A stretch of 8,642 bases of DNA from contig JAOPZQ010000218.1 of the NCBI GenBank assembly GCA_025964075.1, positions 1 through 8,642 of the forward strand. Reading direction: 5' to 3'. The stretch is from Solirubrobacterales bacterium. Its GTDB lineage: Bacteria; Actinomycetota; Thermoleophilia; Solirubrobacterales; Solirubrobacteraceae. This document shows, piece by piece, positions 1 through 5,922 of the stretch (within the stretch, counting starts at the first letter, position 1; each line of letters begins with the position of its first letter). The notes beneath the pieces are model-generated. The model worked only from the letters and a program-made list of their open reading frames with translations. It was not told where the DNA came from and did no database searches. A program made the translations under genes and the position numbers.

Positions 1-756
1 GTCGCCGACGCGGCGCGTCGCAGCCGCCGCACCGCGTCCGTGTGCGCCGGCGCGTTCCTGCTCGCCGCGGCCGGGCTGCTCGACGGCCGCCGCGCCACCA
101 CTCACTGGGAGCTCGCCGCCGACCTCGCACGCACCTACCCGCTGATCACGCTCGACGCCGATGCGATCTTCGTCGCCGACGGCCCGATCTACAGCTCCGC
201 CGGGGTCACCGCCGGGATCGACCTCTGCCTCGCGCTCGTCGAGGCCGACCACGGCGCCGCGCTCGCCCGCGACGTCGCGCGCCACCTCGTCGTCTTCATG
301 CAGAGACCCGGAGGGCAGGCGCAGTTCAGCGTCCGCCTCGATCTCGCCACTACGACGGAGAGCCCGCTGCGGCGTGTGCTCGACGACATCGTCCACGACC
401 CGACCGCCGACCACTCTCTCAAGGCGCTGAGCGACCGAGCCGGATTCAGCGTCCGCCACCTCACGCGCGTGTTCCAGCGCGAGCTGGGCGTCACGCCCGG
501 CCGCTACGTCGAGGGAGTCCGCCTCGAAGCCGCCAAGGCCCGCCTGCAGCGGAGCGACGAGTCGCTGGCGACGATCGCCCGCGCCACCGGCTTCGGCTCC
601 GACGAAACGATGCGCCGCGCGTTCTGGCGCGAGCTTTCAGCGACACCCGCGGCGTACCGCGAGCGATTCCGCACCACCGGTGCCTCGGCCGACAGCGAAG
701 CCACGCCGAGCAGGGACGAGGAGCGCGGTGCCGTCTCCGGGCGAAACGGCCATTAG
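1..756 (+). CDS. GlxA-family AraC-type transcriptional regulator (5' end outside window)
   Basis: The frame is open from base 1 to a TAG at 754-756, giving 251 visible residues. The family is usually about 320 residues, so some 70-80 N-terminal residues lie off the window. The N-terminal part is the end of a DJ-1/PfpI-like class I amidotransferase domain: the nucleophile-elbow region TASVCAGAFLLAAAGLLDGR (Cys at residue 15) and DGPIYSSAGVTAGIDLCLAL (about 61-80) are typical of this family. An AraC/XylS DNA-binding domain follows at about residues 122-226, with two helix-turn-helices (LKALSDRAGFSVRHLTRVF at about 140 and LATIARATGFGSDETMRRAF at about 189, followed by ATPAAYRERF). The last 25 residues are a polar tail. 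GlxA proteins are cytoplasmic regulators; the amidotransferase-like part is thought to sense a ligand rather than catalyse. No target can be assigned here. The gene converges on the next one, and the two stop codons overlap. An internal GTG at 40 should not be taken as the start, because it would cut off the conserved domain. Confidence 0.93.
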   Translation, partial: VADAARRSRRTASVCAGAFLLAAAGLLDGRRATTHWELAADLARTYPLITLDADAIFVADGPIYSSAGVTAGIDLCLALVEADHGAALARDVARHLVVFMQRPGGQAQFSVRLDLATTTESPLRRVLDDIVHDPTADHSLKALSDRAGFSVRHLTRVFQRELGVTPGRYVEGVRLEAAKARLQRSDESLATIARATGFGSDETMRRAFWRELSATPAAYRERFRTTGASADSEATPSRDEERGAVSGRNGH

Positions 757-1418
757 GGAGCGAGCCGGAACGGCGGATACCGGTCTGTGACGAGCGCGAA
801 GGCGTAGGCGCCGACGCGGTTCGTCCAGCGCATCACGCCGACCACGAAGTCGAAGATCCCGCGCGGGTAGCGGCCCGTGAAGAGGATCGCGAACCACGCG
901 CCGATCACGGCGAAGAGGACGCCTATGTGGAGGACCAACAGCACCACGTAGTGGGGGATCGCGAGGAACCACTTGACGAGCGGCAGCCAGCGGTTGAGCT
1001 CGTTCGGCACGTCCGGGTACTCGAGCTCGAGGCGCACATATTGTTGCTCGTCGGTGGAGGGGTAGCGATCGTCGAGCAGGAGCACGTACGCGCCGACACG
1101 GTTGGCGAAGCGCAGTAGCTCGCGGTTCCAGTCGAACCACCAGCGTGGGTACTTCTCGCGGAACAGGATCATCAGGAGCACTGGAAGGAAGAGGATCCCG
1201 CCGGCGCCGGCGCCATACGCGTAGGAGTCCCACCAGTAGCCCCCTCCGATGGCCGCGAGCACGACCGCGATCGGGATCGCCGCGAGGATGCGAAAGCCGG
1301 TGCTGACCCGGTTGAGCTCGCGGTCCGGATAGCGGACGTCGAACGTGACCGGATAGGGCTCGCCGGCGGGCGGGCCTGGCGCCTCCGGCGGCACAGGCGG
1401 TTGGGGCGTCTCGTTCAC
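753..1418 (-). CDS. DUF4389 domain integral membrane protein
   Basis: This 221-residue protein starts at a GTG (1418-1416) preceded by a strong ribosome-binding site, AAGGAGGG at 1430-1423, 5 nt away from its GGAGG core. A longer reading from 1502 adds 28 arginine-rich residues and has no such site. The first 25 residues are a Pro-rich cytoplasmic-looking tail. Hydrophobic segments follow at about 43-62, 70-87 and 146-181. The DUF4389 signature occurs twice, about residues 89-121 (KYPRWWFDW...RVGAYVLLLDDRYPS) and 183-217 (RYPRGIFDF...RVGAYAFALVTDRYPPF), so the protein is internally duplicated. The family is common in actinobacteria and has no established function. The stop TAA (753-755) overlaps the stop of the convergent regulator. 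The gene appears to be transcribed alone; 191 bp separate it from the flavoprotein gene upstream on the same strand. Confidence 0.9.
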   Translation of the reverse strand: MNETPQPPVPPEAPGPPAGEPYPVTFDVRYPDRELNRVSTGFRILAAIPIAVVLAAIGGGYWWDSYAYGAGAGGILFLPVLLMILFREKYPRWWFDWNRELLRFANRVGAYVLLLDDRYPSTDEQQYVRLELEYPDVPNELNRWLPLVKWFLAIPHYVVLLVLHIGVLFAVIGAWFAILFTGRYPRGIFDFVVGVMRWTNRVGAYAFALVTDRYPPFRLAP

Positions 1419-1609
1419 GACTCCCTCCTTCGTCGCTGGACTCGACGCCGGCACGTCGCGGCGCCGTGCACCGTAGCCTCGCACGAACCGCACCAACCGC
1501 AAACGCGGCTGTTCGTAGGTCGTGTTGCACGGGCAGTCGAGGAGCCGTAGGCCCGGCCCTGAACGGGCTTACGCCGCTCGTTCTGGATCGCGCGCGTGTT
1601 GGGCCGGGC
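1419..1609. other. Intergenic region upstream of the DUF4389 gene
   Basis: No credible gene is seen here. The stretch holds the Shine-Dalgarno of the DUF4389 gene (1423-1430), a short imperfect direct repeat of about 9 bp (GCACGAACC, GCACCAACC at 1481-1498), and a 9-bp inverted repeat (GCCCGGCCC at 1552-1560 against GGGCCGGGC at 1601-1609) whose right arm touches the stop codon of the flavoprotein. The inverted repeat could help end the flavoprotein transcript, but its 40-nt spacer and lack of a T-run make this uncertain. No convincing -35/-10 pair was found. Confidence 0.4.
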
Positions 1610-3301
1610 TCAGGCCTGCAGCACCTGGTGGACGAAGCGAACGGCGAGGGCGCCGTCGCCGACGGCGCCGGCGACGCGCTTCGTCGCGCCGGCGCGGACG
1701 TCGCCCGCGGCGAAGATGCCGGGCCAGACCGTCTCGAGCAGCTGCGGCTGGCGGTCGGTCAACCGCCAGCGGTTCGGTCCCTCGCACGCTGCCGCGCCGT
1801 CGCCGCACCTGATGTACCCGGCCTCGTCGAGGCCGAGCATCGTGCTCACCGCCTCGGTGCACGGTTCGGCGCCGATCATCACGAAAACGGCCGACACCGC
1901 GACGCGCTCGACGTTCCCGTCGGAGCGGCTGCGTAGATCCGCGTGCTCCAGCCGGCCGTCGCCGTCGAACGCGCTGACCTCGGTCTGGGTGGTGATCTCG
2001 ATGTTCGGGCGCGATTCGATGCGCGCCACCAGGTAGCGCGACATCGTCGCCGCGAGGCCGTCGCCCCGAATGACGATGCGAACACTGCGCGCCGTGCGCG
2101 CCAGTTGCACCGCCGCCTGGCCAGCGGAGTTGCCGCCGCCGACCACGATCACGTCCTCGCCGCGGTAGCGCTCGGCGTCGCTCGCCATGGCGGCGTGATA
2201 GACGCCCGCGCCCGTGAACCGCTCGACGTTGTCCGCCGCGAGCGTGCGCCAGCGCGCGCCGGTGGCGACGACGACCGTCCGGGCGAGCGCGTGCTGCCCG
2301 TCGTCGAGGTCGATGCGGACGAGCCCCTCGGCGCCGTGGGCGAGCTCGACCGCGCGGTGGAAGCTCGACAGCACCGCGTCGAAGCGGCGCGCCTGCAGTG
2401 TCGCCTTGCGCGTCAGCTCGCTGCCGGAGATCCCGGTGGGAAACCCGAGGTAGTTCTCGATCCGCGTGCTGGTGCCGGCCTGGCCGCCGGGCGCCCACGC
2501 CTCGGTCACGAGCGTCCGCAGCCCCTCGGACCCGGCGTACACGGCGGCCGCGAGCCCCGCGGGGCCGCCGCCGAGCACGACCAGGTCGAACCGTTCGCCG
2601 TCGATCTCGGCGCGCAGGCCGAGTTCGCGGGCGACCTGGGCGGCCGAGGGGTTGCGCAGCACGGAGGTGTTGCGCACGAGGACCGGCGTCTCCTCGCGGG
2701 GGATCCGCAGCCACTCGAGCATCGCCGCGCTCTCGTCGTCCGTGTCGACGTCGTACCAGCGCACCGGGATGAGGTTCCGCTCGAGCAGGTCACGCACCTC
2801 GAAGGCGCGCCGCGAGCCGCGCGCGGCGATGAGCCGCAGCACGCCGTAACCGTGGCTCTCGTGCCACTCCCTGCGCGCCATCATCGTGCGCAGGACGAGC
2901 TCGGCGAGCTCGGGCCACGACGCCAGCATCGCTCGCAGCGCCGAGCGGTCGAAGGCGATCACGTCGGTCGGCTCGTCGGCCACGCAGGCGGCGATCGCGG
3001 GCTCGCCGGTGAAGGTGGCGATGTCGCCCAGGAACGTCCCGGCGTCCGCCTCGGCGACCCAGACGTCCTTGCCCGGCTTGCGGTCGAGCACGCGCACCTT
3101 GCCGCGTTCGATGACGAGGAACGGGGCGTCACGCTGCCCCTGCTCATATAGCGTCTCCCCGGTCGCGAACGAGCGGCACGTGCCCGTCTCCGCCAGCCGC
3201 TCGAGCTTCTTCGCAGACATGCGCGGGTACATGACCTCGTCGCCGAGATCGGGGAAGCTCTCGGCGCGGATCTGCGTGGGTGTGGTTCCGTCGATCGCCA
3301 C
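1610..3301 (-). CDS. cNMP-binding-like / thioredoxin-fold / thioredoxin-reductase-like flavoprotein
   Basis: This 563-residue cytoplasmic protein starts at a GTG (3301-3299) with GAGGG (3312-3308) 6 nt upstream. The open frame continues to 3568 but lacks a comparable start. There are three parts. Residues about 25-140 form a cyclic-nucleotide-binding-like beta-roll (GTFLGDIATFTGEPAIAACV at 88-107). About 155-230 is a thioredoxin/glutaredoxin-like region (RAFEVRDLLERNLIPVRWYD...TPVLV). About 237-563 is a two-dinucleotide-domain flavoprotein with FAD motif LGGGPAGLAAAVYA (243-256), PGGQAGTSTRIENYLGFP (271-288), NAD(P)H motif VVGGGNSAGQAA (386-397) and the FAD C-terminal motif GIFAAGDVRAGATKR (528-542). 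The redox CxxC of true thioredoxin reductases is absent; YHAAMASD (368-375) stands in its place. The architecture is a known actinobacterial family often annotated as thioredoxin reductase or FAD-dependent oxidoreductase; the electron acceptor is unknown. In the beta-roll the usual phosphate-binding Glu and Arg appear replaced (Asp93, and no Arg after Pro101), so classical cAMP binding is doubtful. Confidence 0.92.
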   Translation of the reverse strand: MAIDGTTPTQIRAESFPDLGDEVMYPRMSAKKLERLAETGTCRSFATGETLYEQGQRDAPFLVIERGKVRVLDRKPGKDVWVAEADAGTFLGDIATFTGEPAIAACVADEPTDVIAFDRSALRAMLASWPELAELVLRTMMARREWHESHGYGVLRLIAARGSRRAFEVRDLLERNLIPVRWYDVDTDDESAAMLEWLRIPREETPVLVRNTSVLRNPSAAQVARELGLRAEIDGERFDLVVLGGGPAGLAAAVYAGSEGLRTLVTEAWAPGGQAGTSTRIENYLGFPTGISGSELTRKATLQARRFDAVLSSFHRAVELAHGAEGLVRIDLDDGQHALARTVVVATGARWRTLAADNVERFTGAGVYHAAMASDAERYRGEDVIVVGGGNSAGQAAVQLARTARSVRIVIRGDGLAATMSRYLVARIESRPNIEITTQTEVSAFDGDGRLEHADLRSRSDGNVERVAVSAVFVMIGAEPCTEAVSTMLGLDEAGYIRCGDGAAACEGPNRWRLTDRQPQLLETVWPGIFAAGDVRAGATKRVAGAVGDGALAVRFVHQVLQA

Positions 3302-3318
3302 GTAACGCCCTCGTTGCC

Positions 3319-3341
3319 AGCATAAATGGTCCCGCCGGGAC
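3319..3341 (-). promoter_or_regulatory. Possible promoter -10 with overlapping palindromic operator for the flavoprotein gene
   Basis: On the minus strand a TATGCT hexamer (3324-3319) lies 17 nt upstream of the GTG start, so transcription would begin just before the Shine-Dalgarno. Immediately upstream is a perfect inverted repeat GTCCC-GGC-GGGAC (3341-3329), which would fall between the -10 and -35 boxes. No good -35 hexamer is visible (TCTGCT at the expected place), which fits a promoter that needs an activator. In such GC-rich DNA a 5-bp palindrome can arise by chance, so this is tentative. Confidence 0.33.
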
Positions 3342-3429
3342 AGCAGACGGCGAGCGCGGGGGGCGGCACCGTTCCCGAGGTGGACCGAGCATTCCGGCGC
3401 AAGCAGCTGGACGGCGGGGCCGTCGAGGC

Positions 3430-3460
3430 CTGAGCAACGCGACAGCCGCCGACGGCTCAG
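3430..3460 (-). terminator. Weak hairpin after the acetamidase-family gene
   Basis: CTGAGC (3430-3435) and GCTCAG (3455-3460) are perfect inverted arms. A competing inner stem is AGCCG-CCGA-CGGCT (3444-3457). The hairpin sits 17-47 nt beyond the minus-strand stop codon at 3477. There is no T-run, so it may be only part of a terminator or a chance structure. Confidence 0.25.
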
Positions 3461-3476
3461 CGGGCGGCGCGGCGCC

Positions 3477-4760
3477 TCATTGCTCCACGAAGTGCGACTT
3501 CTGGATCCGCGCGTGGACGCCCTTGGTGCGGTCGACCACTTGGGACACGACGTAGTCGGTGGCGGCACTCAGGTACGCGTAGGCCACCGCGTCGGGCATC
3601 CCGAGCTCGCCGGACAGGAAGGCGATCGACTCGCGGACCGCCTGCTTCATCGCCTCGTTGAGATCCTTGTTCAGCCCGACGGCGATCCAGAAGTCAGCGC
3701 TCTCGCCGAATGGCACGTCGAGCTGGCCGCGGCCGCCGGGGATCGCGTTGCTGCCGTGTTTGAGGAGCGTGAGGCGGAACGTTCCGCGCAACGGAGCCTC
3801 GAGCGCCGTCAGGGCCACCTCGCCGTCGCCCTGGAGGTAGTGCGGGTCGCCGACGAAGAACCTCGCGCCCGGTACGAACACGGGGAGGTAGAGCGTCGAG
3901 CCGACGTTCAGGTCGCGGATGTCGATGTTGCCGCCGGCCACGGTCGGCGGGATCGAGTTCACGCGCTCGGACGTGTCGAGCGCTACGCCCATCATCCCCA
4001 TGAACGGGTCGATGGGGAACTCGGCGCGCAGCCGCTGGCTGACCGGCAGTACGCCGTGCAGACTCCCGCGGATGCTGCGCACCGGCGTGAAGGTCGAGAC
4101 GTTGTGGAAGAGCTCGGGATGCGCGGCGCTTGCGCCGGGCTCAGGGTCTGGCCCCGTTGGATACTCGCCCGGTAGCGCCCCCTTTCCGTGCCGGTTCGAG
4201 ATCACGCCGTAGGGCGCCCGCGGCACCAGGCCGACGACGTCGATGCGCAGGACGTCCCCGGGCGCCGCTCCTTGGACCGCGATGGGTCCGGTGACGATGT
4301 GCGGACCGTCGGCGACGAAGTCGTGTGGCAGCTCGGACGCGGCGATGCCGCGCGCGTCAGCGAGAACCTGGCTCTCCGGGATGCCGTGGCCGGCGAAGTA
4401 GCGCACGGGGTCCCGGCCTTGGTCCTCGAGGATCCCCTCGTGGGAGACGGTGTCGACGGTGACCACGGACCCGGACCGCACGGTGGCGATCGGGGCGCTG
4501 TCGCGGTTCGGGAGGTAGCCCCAGCGCACCGTGTCGGGCGTCGAGGGGACGTAGAGCCCTGACGTGCTACCTCGACCGGACTGCAGGATCGGCGGTTCGC
4601 CGCCGTCGGGCGCCGCCGCGTCCGCCACGCCCGGAGACGTCAGCCAGCGCGGCACGGTCGCCCCGGCCGAGACCAGTGCCGCAGCGCGCAGCAGGTCGCG
4701 GCGACCGATGCCGTTGTCGAGTGCCTCAAAGGCCCGTTCACCGTCAATCAGGGGATCCAT
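3477..4760 (-). CDS. Acetamidase/formamidase family protein with Tat-type signal peptide
   Basis: This 427-residue protein starts at ATG 4760-4758; the upstream sequence has no clear Shine-Dalgarno. The N-terminus carries a twin-arginine motif, IGRRDLLRAAALVSAGA (about 18-34), followed by a hydrophobic stretch and a likely cleavage near ADAAAP (46-51), so export by the Tat pathway is expected. The rest matches the FmdA/AmdA family over its full length: STPDTVRWGYLPNRDSAP (73-90), SGSVVTVDTVSHEG (96-109), TGPIAVQGAAPGDVLRIDV (157-175), NIDIRDLNVGSTLYLPVF (278-295), and GARFFVGDPHYLQGDGEV (298-315). Characterised members hydrolyse formamide or acetamide to ammonia and the acid, using metal ions. 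Most are cytoplasmic, so an exported member probably acts on an external amide or a different substrate; which one cannot be told. It is 175 bp upstream of the flavoprotein gene and likely transcribed separately. Confidence 0.9.
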   Translation of the reverse strand: MDPLIDGERAFEALDNGIGRRDLLRAAALVSAGATVPRWLTSPGVADAAAPDGGEPPILQSGRGSTSGLYVPSTPDTVRWGYLPNRDSAPIATVRSGSVVTVDTVSHEGILEDQGRDPVRYFAGHGIPESQVLADARGIAASELPHDFVADGPHIVTGPIAVQGAAPGDVLRIDVVGLVPRAPYGVISNRHGKGALPGEYPTGPDPEPGASAAHPELFHNVSTFTPVRSIRGSLHGVLPVSQRLRAEFPIDPFMGMMGVALDTSERVNSIPPTVAGGNIDIRDLNVGSTLYLPVFVPGARFFVGDPHYLQGDGEVALTALEAPLRGTFRLTLLKHGSNAIPGGRGQLDVPFGESADFWIAVGLNKDLNEAMKQAVRESIAFLSGELGMPDAVAYAYLSAATDYVVSQVVDRTKGVHARIQKSHFVEQ

Positions 4761-4848
4761 GGCGCCACACTGGCAACCGGCGGCGCCCCGCCCACTGGAC
4801 CGTCGGGCGAGCCCTCGGAGCGCTTATCCGACTGCGAGTGGGTTTCGG

Positions 4849-4962
4849 AGTCGGCCGCCGGTTCCAGCCGGCGTACAGCACCTCGATCTCGGCGGCGAAC
4901 GCGTGCAGGAGGCTCGCGGCGCGGGGCGCGCCGAGCGGCTCCTCACTCAGTGAGACATCCAC
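4849..4962 (-). pseudogene. Possible 5' fragment of a GNAT-type acetyltransferase gene
   Basis: A minus-strand frame opens with GTG at 4962 and reads SEEPLGAPRAASLLHAFAAE then IEVLYAGWN, which resembles the opening helices of GNAT N-acetyltransferases (a 'PLD-SP-...-LL--F-AE---LY-GW' pattern). The first 37 or so codons are almost all G/C at the third position. After about 4850 the third-position bias collapses (ACT, AAA, ACT, AGT, ATA, GCT) and no GNAT motif follows, although the frame stays open to a TGA at 4744 inside the amidase gene. No Shine-Dalgarno precedes the GTG. This is best read as a truncated remnant. The assignment rests on about 35 residues recognised by eye, so chance resemblance is possible. 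Confidence 0.3.
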
Positions 4963-4981
4963 GAGGACATCGTGCCATTGG

Positions 4982-5353
4982 TCATGGCAGCGAGCCGACC
5001 GCGACCGGACCGGAGCTCACCGTGATCGGCGCCAGAACGGTGGAGCCGATAATCGTGGGCCCGATCGCAGCGGTCACCTGCCCGGTGCTCGGGCCGACGG
5101 TCGCGACGACGACGCCGCAGATCTGATTCACGGTGGCGCCCGCGTCCCCGACGCCTGACGGCGCGTTCGCGTCAACGCAGCCTGAGGGCCCGTTGGCCTG
5201 GCCGCCCTGCGCGACGCCGCCCGGCACGACGTCAGCCCTTGCGCCCGAGACCGGAGCCGCGACCGCGAGGGCGACCATCGCAGCCGACAGCGCCAGAAGC
5301 CGCCGGTGAGCGGAGCTCGAACGTCCGCGAATTTGGCGATGATCCGACGTCAT
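4982..5353 (-). CDS. Secreted small protein, downstream tandem copy, function unknown
   Basis: This is a 123-residue protein starting at ATG 5353-5351. The start overlaps the stop of the preceding copy as ATGA (5353-5350), and no clear Shine-Dalgarno is present, so translation is probably coupled. The signal peptide has a basic N-region ending in HRR (16-18), a hydrophobic core LLALSAAMVALAVAAPVSG and an AxA-type cleavage after ARA (residue 40). The mature part is about 83 residues. It begins with a Gly-rich stretch (DVVPGGVAQGGQANGPSG) and has exactly two cysteines (59 and 79, C-X19-C) flanking NAPSGVGDAGATVNQI. It ends in a non-polar beta-prone tail (AIGPTIIGSTVLAPITV). Over the aligned 107 residues it is about 79% identical to its neighbour (85 matches counted by eye). 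I do not recognise a named family. Size, secretion, the two cysteines and the beta-prone sequence recall chaplin-type surface proteins, but chaplin signature residues are not present. Confidence 0.8.
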   Translation of the reverse strand: MTSDHRQIRGRSSSAHRRLLALSAAMVALAVAAPVSGARADVVPGGVAQGGQANGPSGCVDANAPSGVGDAGATVNQICGVVVATVGPSTGQVTAAIGPTIIGSTVLAPITVSSGPVAVGSLP

Positions 5354-5709
5354 GGCACCGAGGTGACCGCGACCGGCCCAGGCGTCACCGTGATCGGCGC
5401 CAGAATGGTGGAGCCGATGATCGTGGGTCCGATCGCGGTGGCTATCTGCCCGGCGCTCGGGCCGACGAACACGAGGGCGGCGCCGCAGATCTGATTGGTG
5501 GTGGCGCCGGCATCCCCGACGCCTGACGGCGCGTTCGACCCGACGCAGCCCGACGGCGCGTTGGCCTGGCCGCCCTGCCCGACGCCGCCCGGCACGAGGG
5601 CAGCCCTCGCGCCGGACACCGGCGCCGCGACCGCCAGTGCGGCCATCGCGGCCGACAGCGCCAGAAGCCGCCTGGGAGTGGAGCCCAGACGCCTGCGATC
5701 GGATCTCAT
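5350..5709 (-). CDS. Secreted small protein, upstream tandem copy, function unknown
   Basis: This is a 119-residue protein starting at ATG 5709-5707. AAGGA lies 10 nt upstream, and the start also overlaps the stop of a possible 20-codon leader ORF. The signal peptide has a basic start (MRSDRRRLGSTPRR), a core LLALSAAMAALAVAAPVSG, and probable cleavage after ARA at residue 36. The mature part is about 83 residues with two cysteines (55 and 75, C-X19-C). It is Gly/Ala/Val/Pro-rich and contains NAPSG twice (QANAPSGC and GSNAPSGV), and it has the conserved C-terminal stretch AIGPTIIGSTILAPITV. It is the first gene of a two-gene unit with the downstream copy. The least conserved segment between the copies is right after the second Cys (AALVF against VVVAT). 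The RR just before the hydrophobic core could suggest Tat export, but no full SRRxFLK motif is seen, so Sec export is as likely. The function is unknown. Confidence 0.8.
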   Translation of the reverse strand: MRSDRRRLGSTPRRLLALSAAMAALAVAAPVSGARAALVPGGVGQGGQANAPSGCVGSNAPSGVGDAGATTNQICGAALVFVGPSAGQIATAIGPTIIGSTILAPITVTPGPVAVTSVP

Positions 5710-5768
5710 CGTCGGCTCATCCTTTTGCGGGCGTGTGATGGCTGGGGCGATTGCCCCACGAACTCCAT
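5706..5768 (-). CDS. Possible 20-codon leader ORF upstream of the secreted pair
   Basis: ATG at 5768-5766 has GGAG (5777-5774) 5 nt upstream. It encodes 20 residues beginning MEFVGQSPQP and ending in a basic run (ARKRMSRR). The TGA stop overlaps the ATG of the first secreted-protein gene as ATGA (5709-5706). A perfect hairpin lies inside it (5743-5758). A coupled leader peptide is plausible, but an ORF this short can arise by chance. Confidence 0.35.
   Translation of the reverse strand: MEFVGQSPQPSHARKRMSRR
5743..5758. promoter_or_regulatory. Perfect hairpin TGGGGC-GATT-GCCCCA in the leader of the secreted pair
   Basis: Arms 5743-5748 and 5753-5758 are a perfect 6-bp inverted repeat around a 4-nt loop. 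It lies 34-49 nt upstream of the first secreted-protein start and inside the possible leader ORF. It could be an RNA hairpin affecting translation or attenuation, or a protein-binding site. No T-run follows, so a classical terminator is unlikely. Confidence 0.4.
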
Positions 5769-5794
5769 CGTGGCTCCGCGCCGCGTCGGGCGGG

Positions 5795-5810
5795 CTGTCC
5801 CACCGGACAG
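5795..5810. promoter_or_regulatory. Perfect palindrome CTGTCC-CACC-GGACAG between divergent genes
   Basis: Arms 5795-5800 and 5805-5810 form a perfect 6-bp inverted repeat with a 4-nt centre. On the plus strand the stem can be extended by a G-U and two G-C pairs (5792-5813). Its centre is 52 bp from that of the second hairpin, about five helical turns. Its position between the divergent secreted pair and the glycosyltransferase gene suits an operator controlling one or both. Confidence 0.4.
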
Positions 5811-5922
5811 TCCAGGCCCGCCCGTGTGACCCTCGCGGCGGGCGCGGGGACGACCGGGCAGCGGGCGGAACGGAACGAAGTGAGACTCCACGCCCGTGAC
5901 CCTCCGATACGCTCCGAACAAT

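Larger units (their letters stand above)
4982..5709 (-). repeat. Tandem gene duplication of a ~365-bp unit
   Basis: The two secreted-protein genes are direct repeats at the DNA level as well: long matching blocks include CACCGTGATCGGCGCCAGAA (starting near 5019 and 5383) and the stretch over the signal peptides. Both copies end in the same CCATGAC context, so the ATGA junction itself seems to be part of the repeated unit. Synonymous differences are scattered, which points to an old duplication rather than an assembly artefact. Confidence 0.75.

Noticed and set aside
42..1118. 358-codon plus-strand open frame across the regulator and the DUF4389 gene
   Set aside because: It is almost all Arg/Pro/Ala and crosses two well-supported genes in the wrong frame.
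1419..1502. 28-residue N-terminal extension of the DUF4389 protein
   Set aside because: The strong AAGGAGGG site lies inside it and directs the start at GTG 1418.
1943..3151. 402-codon plus-strand open frame opposite the flavoprotein
   Set aside because: It is an antisense shadow typical of GC-rich DNA. The minus-strand frame carries clear FAD and NAD(P)H motifs.
5743..5758. Intrinsic terminator between the divergent genes
   Set aside because: The hairpin is perfect but no T-run follows on either strand, and it lies upstream of gene starts rather than after a stop.
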